The position numbers were made by a program, and so were the translations under genes. From SM23-32 sp964434535 (GTDB lineage: Bacteria; Planctomycetota; Brocadiia; SM23-32), in NCBI GenBank assembly GCA_964434535.1, contig CAYSWA010000010.1:1-64000 (forward strand): a stretch of 64,000 nucleotides of DNA, written 5' to 3'. Positions 51,042 through 59,781 of this stretch are shown here, in pieces. Each line of letters starts with the position of its first letter. The first letter of the stretch is position 1. Under the pieces are notes generated by a model, which was not told the DNA's origin, made no database searches, and worked only from the letters and a program-made list of their open reading frames with translations.

Positions 51042-52088
51042 ATGAAGCGATATGCAGAGGCAGCGGACGTGAAGGTCGGCGCGCTCGGCTACGGCGGCGC
51101 CTTCAACATGGGCAAGCAACACCTGGACCAGATGCGTGATGCGGGCATGACGCCGCTGGCGGCCTGCGACCTGGATGAGGAACGCCTGGCCGCCGCCGAG
51201 GCCGACTTCCCCGGCATCGAGACCTACACGTCGCTGGAGCGGATGCTCGATGAGTCCGACGTCGACCTGCTCGCCGTCATCACCCCGCACAACACCCACG
51301 CCGAGCTGGCGCTGAAGTGCCTCCAGAGCGGACGGCACGTCGTGGTCGAGAAACCGATGGCCGTCACGACCGACGAGTGCGACCGCATGATCGCGGCGGC
51401 CGAGGCGAGCAACGTGCTCCTTTCCACCTACCACAATCGGCACTGGGACGGCTGCGTCCTGCGCGCGGTCGAGCAGGTCGTCCGCGAGGGGATCATCGGC
51501 GAGGTCTACCGCATCGAGGCCCACATGGGCGGCTATCGCCGGCCCGGCGACTGGTGGCGCAGCAGCCGCGCGATCAGCGGCGGCATCCTCTACGACTGGG
51601 GCGTGCACCTGCTTGAATACTCGCTGCAACTGCTGCCCGGCGCCCAGCTTACCGAAGTGAGCGGCTACCGGCACACGGGCTACTGGAGCCAGCGCACCGG
51701 CTGGGGCGAGGAGGCCAACGAGGACGAGGCCCGGGCCGTCGCGCGCTTCGACACGGGCCAGTGGCTCACGCTCACCATGTCCGCCCTGGACAGCTACCCG
51801 AAGGGCCGCGAGCGGAAGTGGGTCGAGGTCACCGCCACCAGAGGCAGCTACCTCTTCGACGGCGGCTCGTGGCGGACGGTGCTCCAGAGCGACGAGGGGG
51901 CGCTCGAGGAGGAAGGCGCCAACCCGCACGGCGAAGACCACCGCTACTACGCGAACGTCGCCGCCGCGCTGCTCGGCGAGGAGGAGCTGATCGTCACGGC
52001 CGAGTGGGCGCGCCGGCCGATCCACGTGCTCGACCTGGCGGTGCGCAGCGCCGAAGAAGGCCGCGCGCTGCCGGCGACCTACGGCTGA
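51042..52088 (+). CDS. Gfo/Idh/MocA-family oxidoreductase
   Basis: A 348-residue NAD(P)-dependent dehydrogenase of the Gfo/Idh/MocA family, acting on sugars or inositol-like substrates. The Rossmann region opens VKVGALGYGGAFNMG, and HVVVEKPMAVTTDE contains the catalytic-lysine EKP motif. WWRSSRAISGGILYDWGVHLLE is the substrate-side motif. ATG 51042 has no good ribosome binding site; a GTG at 51069 with AGAGG 8 bases upstream is a serious alternative and would remove nine residues. It stands alone with its own promoter. Substrate is unknown. Confidence 0.88.
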   Translation: MKRYAEAADVKVGALGYGGAFNMGKQHLDQMRDAGMTPLAACDLDEERLAAAEADFPGIETYTSLERMLDESDVDLLAVITPHNTHAELALKCLQSGRHVVVEKPMAVTTDECDRMIAAAEASNVLLSTYHNRHWDGCVLRAVEQVVREGIIGEVYRIEAHMGGYRRPGDWWRSSRAISGGILYDWGVHLLEYSLQLLPGAQLTEVSGYRHTGYWSQRTGWGEEANEDEARAVARFDTGQWLTLTMSALDSYPKGRERKWVEVTATRGSYLFDGGSWRTVLQSDEGALEEEGANPHGEDHRYYANVAAALLGEEELIVTAEWARRPIHVLDLAVRSAEEGRALPATYG

Positions 52089-52104
52089 GGGCCTCGGCGC
52101 CCGC

Positions 52105-54561
52105 TCAGGCGAGCGTCACCTCGATCGTCCTCGCCGCCAGGCCCTCGAGGGGCACGACCACGTATTCGGAGGACTCGATCCGCTCCGTCGCCGCCTCCAC
52201 TTCCTCACCGTCCACGGCGAGCGCGCCCGGCCGGCGTCCGGCGGGCAGCAGCAGGCGGAACTCGGTGTTGAGGGCGCTGCCGGCCAGCTCGACGCGGACC
52301 TCGTCCCCCAGCGCCCGGTAACGGTAGGCGGCATAGCCGCCGCAGGCGCGGTACCTGACCGCCACCTCGGCGGCGTCCACCTCCGCCGCCGACCATCGGG
52401 GCGCGATCACCGCGCTGTCGAAGGCGACCCCGGTGTCCACCACCCCGGCCAGCCCCTCCAGCAGGGCATAGACGACGGCGGCGGCGCCCCAATTGTCCGG
52501 GATGCCGAACGAGACGTCGCTCGGCGGGAAGAAGACCGGCGCGTCGCAGAGCGTGACGCCGAGCACGGGCCAGAAGGCGCCGTTCTCGGAGGCGCGGAAG
52601 ACCAGCCGCGCGATCTCCCTGTCCGGATGGGGGTTGTCCCAGCCGTAGACGTAGCAGCCGACGTTGGGGAAGACGTCGTTCGGCCCCCACCAGGCGAGGC
52701 GCGCCAGCGGCTCGTGCCGGCGCGAGACGGGCGGGTCCGACGGCAGCCACCAGCCGTTCAGGTGGCGCCCCTTCATGACGTACTGCCCCTCGGAAGTGCC
52801 GTCGGCGTAGTGGACCTCGAACCGGCCGATCGGGTTCTCTCCGCCCGCCGTGTGCAGCAGGTAGACGCTCGCCGCCTTCGCGCCGACCGGCACCTCGCAG
52901 GTCTCATGGAAGCCCTCGCGGCTGGAGATGCCGATGGCGGCGCGCCGCTGGTTCTCGGCGGGATCGATCACCCGCAAGGCGATGCCCTCGAACTGCTGCT
53001 CGCCGGTGGGCAGGTTGGCCAGGTCGTTGCCGGGCTGCTCGCCGGCCCAGCCGATCACGTCGCCCGGGCTCGGGCACTTCAGGTCGATGTTCGCCTGGGC
53101 GCGGATGTCCAGGGACGTGAAGCTGCGCTCGGGCGGCTCGGGCATCTTGCCCCGGTAGGTGCAGTGCAGGTAGCCGTCGTGTGACCTTGCCCACTGCGCC
53201 ACGCGCTCCAGGATGTCCACCCCGTAGCACTCGAAGCCGTGCTCGAAGGCGCCGTGGGCCAGCTCGCCGGCCACGATGCTCGTCACCCCGCCGTTCATGT
53301 AGTGCCACTTGCTGCCGTGCCCGCCGAAGCCCCGCTCGAAGGGCGGGTAGATCTGGTAGAACTCCCCGGGCGATGAGCCGGGCATCTCCTCCCGGATGCG
53401 CTGGTAGGTGCGGATGATGGCGACGGCCTGCTCGTGGGTGACGCCGCGGTTGAGGGCGTAGGCGTTGGAGAGCGAGACCTGGCGGGGCTGGTCAACGCCG
53501 AGGTCGCGCTCCACGTGGGGGTCTTCCGGCACGTGGTGGGTGTAGAACTCCCCGTTCCACGCCAGCTCGTCGAGCCGCTGCTTGACCTCGCGCCCGACGC
53601 GCCGCCAGCGCTCGGCCTCCCCGGGGCGGCCCGCCGCCTCCAGCATCTCGCGCAGGTAGCGGCACGCGGCGGCGAAGCCGGTGTTGTCCCCGTGCATGAC
53701 GCCGAAGCGGGTCCGCTCCGGGTCGACCACCATGGTGAAGCCGGTGATCTCGGCGTCTTGCTCGGCCTGGAAGTCCCAGGTGTCGATGGTGAAGCCGCGC
53801 TTGAGCAGCCCGTACTTCTCGCTCCAGCGGTAGGGGTCGGAGGTGCTGTACTGGAAGGCGCGCACGGCGTTGTCCAGCAGGCCGGCCATCCACTCGGTGT
53901 CGCCGGTGGCCTTCCAGGTGTAGTAGAGGCCCTCGACGAAGAGGTACTCGACGTCGTTCTCGACGGGGATGCGCTCCATGCGCCGCAGCCCGCCGTCGAC
54001 CTTCTTGATGAAGCCGCCGGGGCCGAACCAGTGGTCGCGGTGGGTCGGGCGGCGGCTCAGTTCCTTGTCCACCTTGTCGAAGACCATGCCGTCGTCGCGC
54101 TGCGTGTCGGCGTAGAGCTCAATGCCGCTCTTCAGGTCGGGGTAGTAGTACTTCATCCCCTTGAGCGTGTGGACGTGGTCGCGCAGCCAGCCGACGAAGT
54201 ACTTGTAGACCCGGTCCACGTCGCGGAAGCTGCTTGTCTCGCCGTGCCAGGCCACCATGGTCCAGTACAGCATGAACAGGAGTTCCCCGAAGCGGCCGCC
54301 CTCGTCGTCGAGGTGCGTCTGGCAGTCCAGCGCGAAGGCAGCGCTGCCGGCCGGGGTCCGGTCGGCGTCGAGGTGGAGCACCGTCTGCGTGCCGAGTGCG
54401 CCGGAGGCGCGGAAGGTGAACGGGTCGGCGGCGTCCGCGCGGAGGTACTGCCTGTCCCGCCCGTCCCGCACCATCAGCGTCCCTTCGTCCGCGCCGGTCA
54501 CCGTCACTTCGTCCAGCGGCGCGAAGCGAGCCGGATTTCCCTCGGTCTCGATCCTCAGCAT
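52105..54561 (-). CDS. (alpha/alpha)6-barrel glycosidase-like protein, family uncertain
   Basis: An 818-residue protein with a central helical toroid (about residues 95-480) and a C-terminal beta domain. TLKGMKYYYPDLKSGIELYADTQRDDGM (partly quoted), RIPVENDVEYLFVEGLYYTWK and WSEKYGLLKRGFTIDTWDFQ look like the substrate channel of GH37/GH63/GH94-type hydrolases, with several acidic residues suited to catalysis. I cannot place it in a named GH family. No signal peptide is present. Its own promoter lies at 54680-54708. With GH9, GH20-like and GH29 genes it adds to a glycan-processing theme. Confidence 0.65.
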   Translation of the reverse strand: MLRIETEGNPARFAPLDEVTVTGADEGTLMVRDGRDRQYLRADAADPFTFRASGALGTQTVLHLDADRTPAGSAAFALDCQTHLDDEGGRFGELLFMLYWTMVAWHGETSSFRDVDRVYKYFVGWLRDHVHTLKGMKYYYPDLKSGIELYADTQRDDGMVFDKVDKELSRRPTHRDHWFGPGGFIKKVDGGLRRMERIPVENDVEYLFVEGLYYTWKATGDTEWMAGLLDNAVRAFQYSTSDPYRWSEKYGLLKRGFTIDTWDFQAEQDAEITGFTMVVDPERTRFGVMHGDNTGFAAACRYLREMLEAAGRPGEAERWRRVGREVKQRLDELAWNGEFYTHHVPEDPHVERDLGVDQPRQVSLSNAYALNRGVTHEQAVAIIRTYQRIREEMPGSSPGEFYQIYPPFERGFGGHGSKWHYMNGGVTSIVAGELAHGAFEHGFECYGVDILERVAQWARSHDGYLHCTYRGKMPEPPERSFTSLDIRAQANIDLKCPSPGDVIGWAGEQPGNDLANLPTGEQQFEGIALRVIDPAENQRRAAIGISSREGFHETCEVPVGAKAASVYLLHTAGGENPIGRFEVHYADGTSEGQYVMKGRHLNGWWLPSDPPVSRRHEPLARLAWWGPNDVFPNVGCYVYGWDNPHPDREIARLVFRASENGAFWPVLGVTLCDAPVFFPPSDVSFGIPDNWGAAAVVYALLEGLAGVVDTGVAFDSAVIAPRWSAAEVDAAEVAVRYRACGGYAAYRYRALGDEVRVELAGSALNTEFRLLLPAGRRPGALAVDGEEVEAATERIESSEYVVVPLEGLAARTIEVTLA

Positions 54562-54679
54562 GGCCTCCTCCTCTCTGCGCAGGATCCCTCGCGGTCATGG
54601 GCGCCGTTGGCCAGCGCGACCTGGCCGGACAACGGGGGCTGGTGCGAGCAGGCGATATGCGTCCGTGATTCGGGCGGTC

Positions 54680-54708
54680 ACGATACGAAACCCAACGGCA
54701 GGCGTCAA
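54680..54708 (-). promoter_or_regulatory. Promoter of the (alpha/alpha)6 glycosidase-like gene
   Basis: Minus strand TTGACG (54708-54703), 17-bp spacer, TATCGT (54685-54680). Start near 54673, leader about 110 nt. The remaining intergenic DNA between 54562 and 54906 holds only this promoter and the divergent one at 54834-54862. Confidence 0.7.
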
Positions 54709-54833
54709 TGCCGACGCAGGGTTCGTCTGTCCCTGCCAGGCCCTCCTGCGCTTGCCGCCGAGATCCGGCCAGGGCGTGGTTCCCGTAAAGAGCGTGAGGC
54801 ACTGGCGAGCCCGCGCTGCACGGATGCGCCTGA

Positions 54834-54862
54834 TTGGCCTCTCGCCGGCCACGTCGTATAAT
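54834..54862 (+). promoter_or_regulatory. FAD oxidoreductase promoter
   Basis: TTGGCC at 54834-54839, 17-bp spacer, TATAAT at 54857-54862. Start near 54869. The identical TTGGCC-17-TATAAT pair drives the gene at 59782. Confidence 0.85.
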
Positions 54863-54906
54863 CACCCGTGACGACGACCTGCGCCCATCGAGCGGAAGGG
54901 GACGCG

Positions 54907-56274
54907 ATGCAGCACTACGAGGAGCCGGGCAAGCAGTTGCCGATCCGCGAGTTCGACGTGGTGGTGGCCGGGGCCGGGACGGGCGGCGTGCCGGCGGCCC
55001 TCGCCGCAGCCCGCCAGGGAGCCCGCACCGCCCTGGTGGAGTGGAAGGGCTACCCCGGAGGCACCGCCGTCGAGGGGGGCACCGCGCTGCACAGCTTCTA
55101 CAACCTGTGGAAGGCGTTCCCCCAGGCCGAGAAGCGCCAGGTCGTCCAGGGCATCCCGCAGGAGATGATCGACCGCCTCGCCGAGGTCGGCGGCACCAGC
55201 GGCCACGCCGAGATGACCAGGGGCGCGGACTACGACAGCGTCTGCACCGCCGTCGACACGGAGCTCTACAAGCTCGTCGCCTTCCAGATGCTCCGCGAGG
55301 CCGGCGTCGCCGTCATGGTCAACACCGTGCTGGCCGACGCCGTGACCGAGGACGGGCGGGTGCTCGGCGCGATCACCGAGAGCCACCAGGGCCGGGAGAT
55401 GCTGCGGGCGGCCGCCTTCGTCGATTGCACCGGCTACGGCGACCTCTGCGCCCGCGCCGGGGCCGAATACGTCGAGCCGAACGACTACCCCGTGGTCAAC
55501 AGCATGTCCCTGGCCAACGTGAGCGTGGAGGGATACCACCGGTTCCTCGCCGAGCACGACGCCCTGACCCAGTATGCCGAGGGAATCCGCGACGGGCGGG
55601 ACGGCCAGATCGTCCGCCTGGACGGGCGGCCCGCCCGGCTGCCGGCCGGGTTCTCCGAGGGGGCCGCCCAGATCGGCATGTCCGTCGTGACCACCACCGT
55701 GCACGACGACTACTTCATGTTCATCAAGCTCAACCTCAAGATGCCGGTCAGCCCGACCGATCGCGATGCACTGGCTGAGGCGGAGCTGGAGCTGCGCCGG
55801 CGCCAGGTGAGGGCCGCCGAGCTGTTCCGCCAGTACGTCCCCGGCTGCCAGAAGGCATTCATCGCCCGCACCAGCCCGTCAATCACCATCCGCCGCGGTC
55901 GGCTGATCGCCTGCGACTACGACATCACCAGCCAGGACGTGCTGGAGGGGCGCCACTTCGAGGACGACGTGATGGCCTACGGGTTCCACGACTTCGCGCC
56001 CCGGCTCCAGGTCAAAGACGGCGGCACCTACGGCGTGCCCTACCGGGCGTTGCGGGTGGGGGGGCTGGAGAACCTGCTGGCGACCGGCATGATGATCACC
56101 ACCGACCACGACGCGCACATGTCCACCCGCAACACCGTCTGCTGCATGGGCCAGGGCCAGGCGGCCGGCACGGCGGCCGCCCTCTGCGCCCGCCGGGAGT
56201 GCGGCACGCGCGAGCTGCCCTACGACCACCTGCGCAGCGCCCTGGAGGCCGACGGCGTCTACTTCGCGCACTGA
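54907..56274 (+). CDS. FAD-dependent oxidoreductase (FAD_oxidored / DUF-type)
   Basis: A 455-residue flavoprotein. The dinucleotide-binding loop VVVAGAGTGGVPAALAAARQG begins at residue 18. TGYGDLCARAG is the second FAD contact, and the C-terminal block STRNTVCCMGQGQAAGTAAAL closes the FAD site. This FAD_oxidored family is frequent in planctomycetes and related bacteria, usually in carbohydrate-degradation genes, with unknown substrate. The start at 54907 is fixed by GGAAGGGG upstream and by the transcript start near 54869, which rules out a GTG at 54868. It is a single-gene unit. Confidence 0.88.
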   Translation: MQHYEEPGKQLPIREFDVVVAGAGTGGVPAALAAARQGARTALVEWKGYPGGTAVEGGTALHSFYNLWKAFPQAEKRQVVQGIPQEMIDRLAEVGGTSGHAEMTRGADYDSVCTAVDTELYKLVAFQMLREAGVAVMVNTVLADAVTEDGRVLGAITESHQGREMLRAAAFVDCTGYGDLCARAGAEYVEPNDYPVVNSMSLANVSVEGYHRFLAEHDALTQYAEGIRDGRDGQIVRLDGRPARLPAGFSEGAAQIGMSVVTTTVHDDYFMFIKLNLKMPVSPTDRDALAEAELELRRRQVRAAELFRQYVPGCQKAFIARTSPSITIRRGRLIACDYDITSQDVLEGRHFEDDVMAYGFHDFAPRLQVKDGGTYGVPYRALRVGGLENLLATGMMITTDHDAHMSTRNTVCCMGQGQAAGTAAALCARRECGTRELPYDHLRSALEADGVYFAH

Positions 56275-56340
56275 GCCGCCGTGGCCGATGGCACAGCTCG
56301 GCGAGGGCAAGCATCAGATCGTGGTCGAGTGACGGCCGGC

Positions 56341-56366
56341 CGGCAGCAGGACGGGCCTGCCTGCCG
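56341..56366 (-). terminator. Hairpin downstream of tRNA-Val
   Basis: CGGCAG at 56341-56346 pairs with CTGCCG at 56361-56366, and CAGG at 56347-56350 with CCTG at 56356-56359, leaving one bulged base. On the minus strand it begins about 10 nt after the tRNA 3' end and may stop transcription or guide processing. There is no T tract, so the call is weak. Confidence 0.35.
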
Positions 56367-56375
56367 CAAGGAAAG

Positions 56376-56452
56376 TGGTGGGCGGGCCGGGACTCGAACC
56401 CGGGGCCTCTTGCTTGTAAGGCAAGCGCTCTGGCCGGCTGAGCTACCCGCCC
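56376..56452 (-). tRNA. tRNA-Val (anticodon TAC)
   Basis: A 77-nt cloverleaf with the 3' CCA encoded. Acceptor arms are GGGCGGG (56452-56446) and CCCGCCC (56386-56380) with discriminator A. The anticodon stem-loop reads CTTGC-CTTACAA-GCAAG, giving anticodon TAC for valine. The T arm GGGTTCGAGTCCC-like loop is intact. It stands alone between the FAD oxidoreductase and the lipid kinase. I see no clear promoter directly upstream. Confidence 0.97.
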
Positions 56453-56532
56453 CCTCGGATGGCCCTTCGACGGTAACCGCGCGGCCCCTCGGCGTCAAGC
56501 CGCAATCCGGCCACGAGCCTCGGTCGACGGCT

Positions 56533-56560
56533 TGTCCGCCGCCGGCTCCTGTGCTATAGT
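56533..56560 (+). promoter_or_regulatory. Lipid kinase-nadC promoter
   Basis: TTGTCC at 56533-56538, 16-bp spacer, TGCTATAGT with TATAGT at 56555-56560. Start near 56567, leader about 64 nt to the GTG at 56631. Confidence 0.7.
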
Positions 56561-56630
56561 CGCGGGTCGCGCGGCGCGACCGCCGCCCGCCCTGCCAGCG
56601 ATCGCTTCCCCAGGCGACCAGGAGGCCACG

Positions 56631-57568
56631 GTGCCCCGAGAGGCCTTCGACAAGGCGCTCATCGTGGCCAACCCCACCAGCGGCAGCCGCAAGGCCGTGC
56701 GCTGGTTCGACCGCGTGGTCAAGGCCTTCCGCCGGGGGGGCTGGCCCGTCGAGCCCGTGCTGACCGAGCACGCCGGCCACGGCCGCCAGGCGGCCAACAA
56801 CCACGAGGGCGAGCGCGCCCTGCTGATCGCCTTCGGCGGCGACGGCACCTTCAACGAGCTGCTCAACGGGGCCGACCCGGAGCGCACGACGCTGGCGATC
56901 ATCCCCGCCGGCACGGGCAACGTGCTCGCCAACGAGCTCGGCATGTCCCACCACCCCCTGCGAGCGGTCGGCCAGCTCTTGCGGGGGCGGCCGGTCACCT
57001 TCGACGTCGGCCTCTGCAACGGGCGCCGGTTCGTCTCGGTCTTCGGGGCCGGCATAGACGGGGCCGTGGTGCGGGCCGTGCACGAAGCGCGGAGGGGCAA
57101 GCTGGCGCAGTTCCACTACGTGCCGCACGCCGTGCGGGCCGTGCTCGAACGCCCCGAGTGGGGCATCCGCGTCGAGGTGGACGGGCGGCCCGTGGCCGAG
57201 GGGCTGGACCTGGCGAGCGTCGGCAACACCCACAGCTACGGCGGCCCGATCGAGATGACCTCCGCCGCCGCGCCCGACGACGGACTGCTCGACGTGATGT
57301 GCCTGCCCCGCCGGGGCGTGGTCGAGATGGCCCAGATGGCCGCCTGGAGCCTGCTGCACGCGCTGCACCGCAGCCGGCGCGTCCACTACGTGCGCGGGCG
57401 GAGCGTGCGGGTCGGCGCCGCAATGCAAGGCGTCCCCTACCAGGTGGACGGTGAGCCGGCGGGGACGCTGCCCGCCGAGATCATCGTCGTCCCCCGCGCG
57501 CTCGGGGTGCTGGCACCGGCCGACTACCGCTCGCTGCGCCGCAAACTGCCCGCCTGGAGGAGCGAAGC

Positions 57569-57572
<4 letters not shown>
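56631..57572 (+). CDS. Diacylglycerol kinase-family lipid kinase
   Basis: A 313-residue DAGK-type lipid kinase (YegS/DgkB group). The nucleotide motif AFGGDGTFNELLNG is at 67-80, preceded by IVANPTSGSR, and IIPAGTGNVLANELG follows. The C-terminal beta domain ends normally. It phosphorylates diacylglycerol or a related lipid at the membrane; the exact lipid is unproven. It starts at a GTG with GGAGG 5 bases upstream (56621-56625). The stop overlaps the GTG of nadC (GTGA), so the two are coupled, although the pathways are unrelated. Confidence 0.9.
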
Positions 57573-58447
<875 letters not shown>

Positions 58448-58453
58448 GCCCGC

Positions 58454-59584
58454 TCAGGCAAGGACCTGCTGCGCGGCGGCGAGCCCGGCGCCGAGCGTGA
58501 ACTCGTAGCCCAGCTCGGCGAGCGCCTTCTCCAGCACGCCGACGACGAGCAGGATCTCCTCCTCGCTGACGTAACCCATGTGGCCGATGCGGAAGATGCG
58601 CCCTTTCAGGTGCCCCTGCCCGCCGGCGATGGTCACGCCGTAGCTGTCCCGCATCAGCGAGACGAGCTTGCCCGTGTCGATGCCGTCGGGGCCGTAGACG
58701 GCGGTGACGCCGTTGACCGGCTCCTCGGCGACCAGCCTCAGCCCGAGCGCCCGCGCGGCGGCACGGCTGGCGCGGGCCATGCGCTCGTGGCGGGCGTGCA
58801 CGGCCTCCAGCCCCTCCTCCAGCATCATCTCCAGAGCCTGGCGCAGGCCGCGGATCAGCGAGACGGCGGCCGTGAAGGGAGTCGTGGTCTTGGCCCAGTT
58901 CTTCCGCATCGCGCCGAGCTCCAGGTAGTAGCGCGGCGAGGTGCACGCCTCGACGGCGTCCCAGGTGCGGGGCGAGACGGCGATGAAGGCGAGGCCGGGC
59001 GGTACCATGCATCCCTTCTGCGAGCCGCTCACGACGATGTCCACGCCCCACTCGTCCATCTTGACCGGGTGGACGCCGACGCTGGTGATGGCGTCGATCG
59101 CCAGCAGCGTGGCGCTCTGGCGCGTGATGCGGGCGATGGCCTCCACGTCGGTCAGTGCGCCGGTGGAGGTCTCGGAGTGGGTGAGGTAGAGGGCGCGGGC
59201 GTCGGGATAGGCGTCGAGCGCCTCCTCGACCTGCCCCACAGTCGGGGACTCGCCCCACTCGACGGGGATCTCGACGACGTTGCAGCCGAAGGCCTTGCCC
59301 AGCTCGGCCCATCGCTCGCCGAACTTGCCGCCGGTGGCGGCGATCATCGCCTCGCCGGGCGAGCAGACGTTGGCCACGGCGGCCTCCATCGCGGCGCTGC
59401 CGCTGCCCATGATGAGGTAGACGTCCTGCTCGGTGCCGAACAGCTTCTGGAGGCCCGCGTTGACCTCCACCATGATCTGCGAGAACCGGTCGGTGCGATG
59501 GTGGATCAGCGGCATCGCCTCGGCCATCAGCACTTCCTGGGGGACCATGGTCGGGCCGGGGGTGAACATGTAGTTCTTCTTCAT
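58454..59584 (-). CDS. Class V aminotransferase (alanine-glyoxylate / serine-pyruvate type)
   Basis: A 376-residue PLP enzyme. FTPGPTMVPQEVL and HHRTDRFSQI open the protein, GSGSAAMEAAVANV binds the cofactor phosphate, DAITSVG carries the ring-binding Asp, and Lys190 in SGSQKGCMVPPGL holds PLP. Relatives transfer amino groups between alanine, serine or aspartate and glyoxylate or pyruvate; the exact pair is unknown. In some bacteria this enzyme starts serine synthesis from hydroxypyruvate. It has its own promoter and is convergent with nadC. Confidence 0.92.
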   Translation of the reverse strand: MKKNYMFTPGPTMVPQEVLMAEAMPLIHHRTDRFSQIMVEVNAGLQKLFGTEQDVYLIMGSGSAAMEAAVANVCSPGEAMIAATGGKFGERWAELGKAFGCNVVEIPVEWGESPTVGQVEEALDAYPDARALYLTHSETSTGALTDVEAIARITRQSATLLAIDAITSVGVHPVKMDEWGVDIVVSGSQKGCMVPPGLAFIAVSPRTWDAVEACTSPRYYLELGAMRKNWAKTTTPFTAAVSLIRGLRQALEMMLEEGLEAVHARHERMARASRAAARALGLRLVAEEPVNGVTAVYGPDGIDTGKLVSLMRDSYGVTIAGGQGHLKGRIFRIGHMGYVSEEEILLVVGVLEKALAELGYEFTLGAGLAAAQQVLA

Positions 59585-59638
59585 CGTCCGGCTCCCTGCG
59601 CCCGTGGCGCGTCCGAAAGCGGAGTGGGGAAGCGGCGT

Positions 59639-59667
59639 ATTGTACGTGGGGGCCGCCGGAGGCGCAA
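59639..59667 (-). promoter_or_regulatory. Aminotransferase promoter
   Basis: Minus strand TTGCGC (59667-59662), 17-bp spacer, TACAAT (59644-59639). Start near 59632, leader about 48 nt. Confidence 0.75.
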
Positions 59668-59712
59668 GCTCAGCGCCCGGAGCCCGGACCGCCCGTGGCG
59701 GCGCCGGCGCAC

Positions 59713-59741
59713 TTGGCCGCGCGCGGGGCCGGCTCTATAAT
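59713..59741 (+). promoter_or_regulatory. Promoter of the second O-antigen-ligase-like gene
   Basis: TTGGCC at 59713-59718, 17-bp spacer, TATAAT at 59736-59741. Start near 59748, which makes the ATG inside the -10 (59740) unusable and supports ATG 59782. Confidence 0.85.
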
Positions 59742-59781
59742 GCCGCCGTCGCGCCCGCTCCTCCTCCCGGCCGGCACGGAC

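Noticed and set aside
54868..54906. GTG start 13 codons upstream for the FAD oxidoreductase
   Set aside because: It coincides with the predicted transcription start (TATAAT at 54857-54862), leaving no room for a ribosome binding site; ATG 54907 has a good one.
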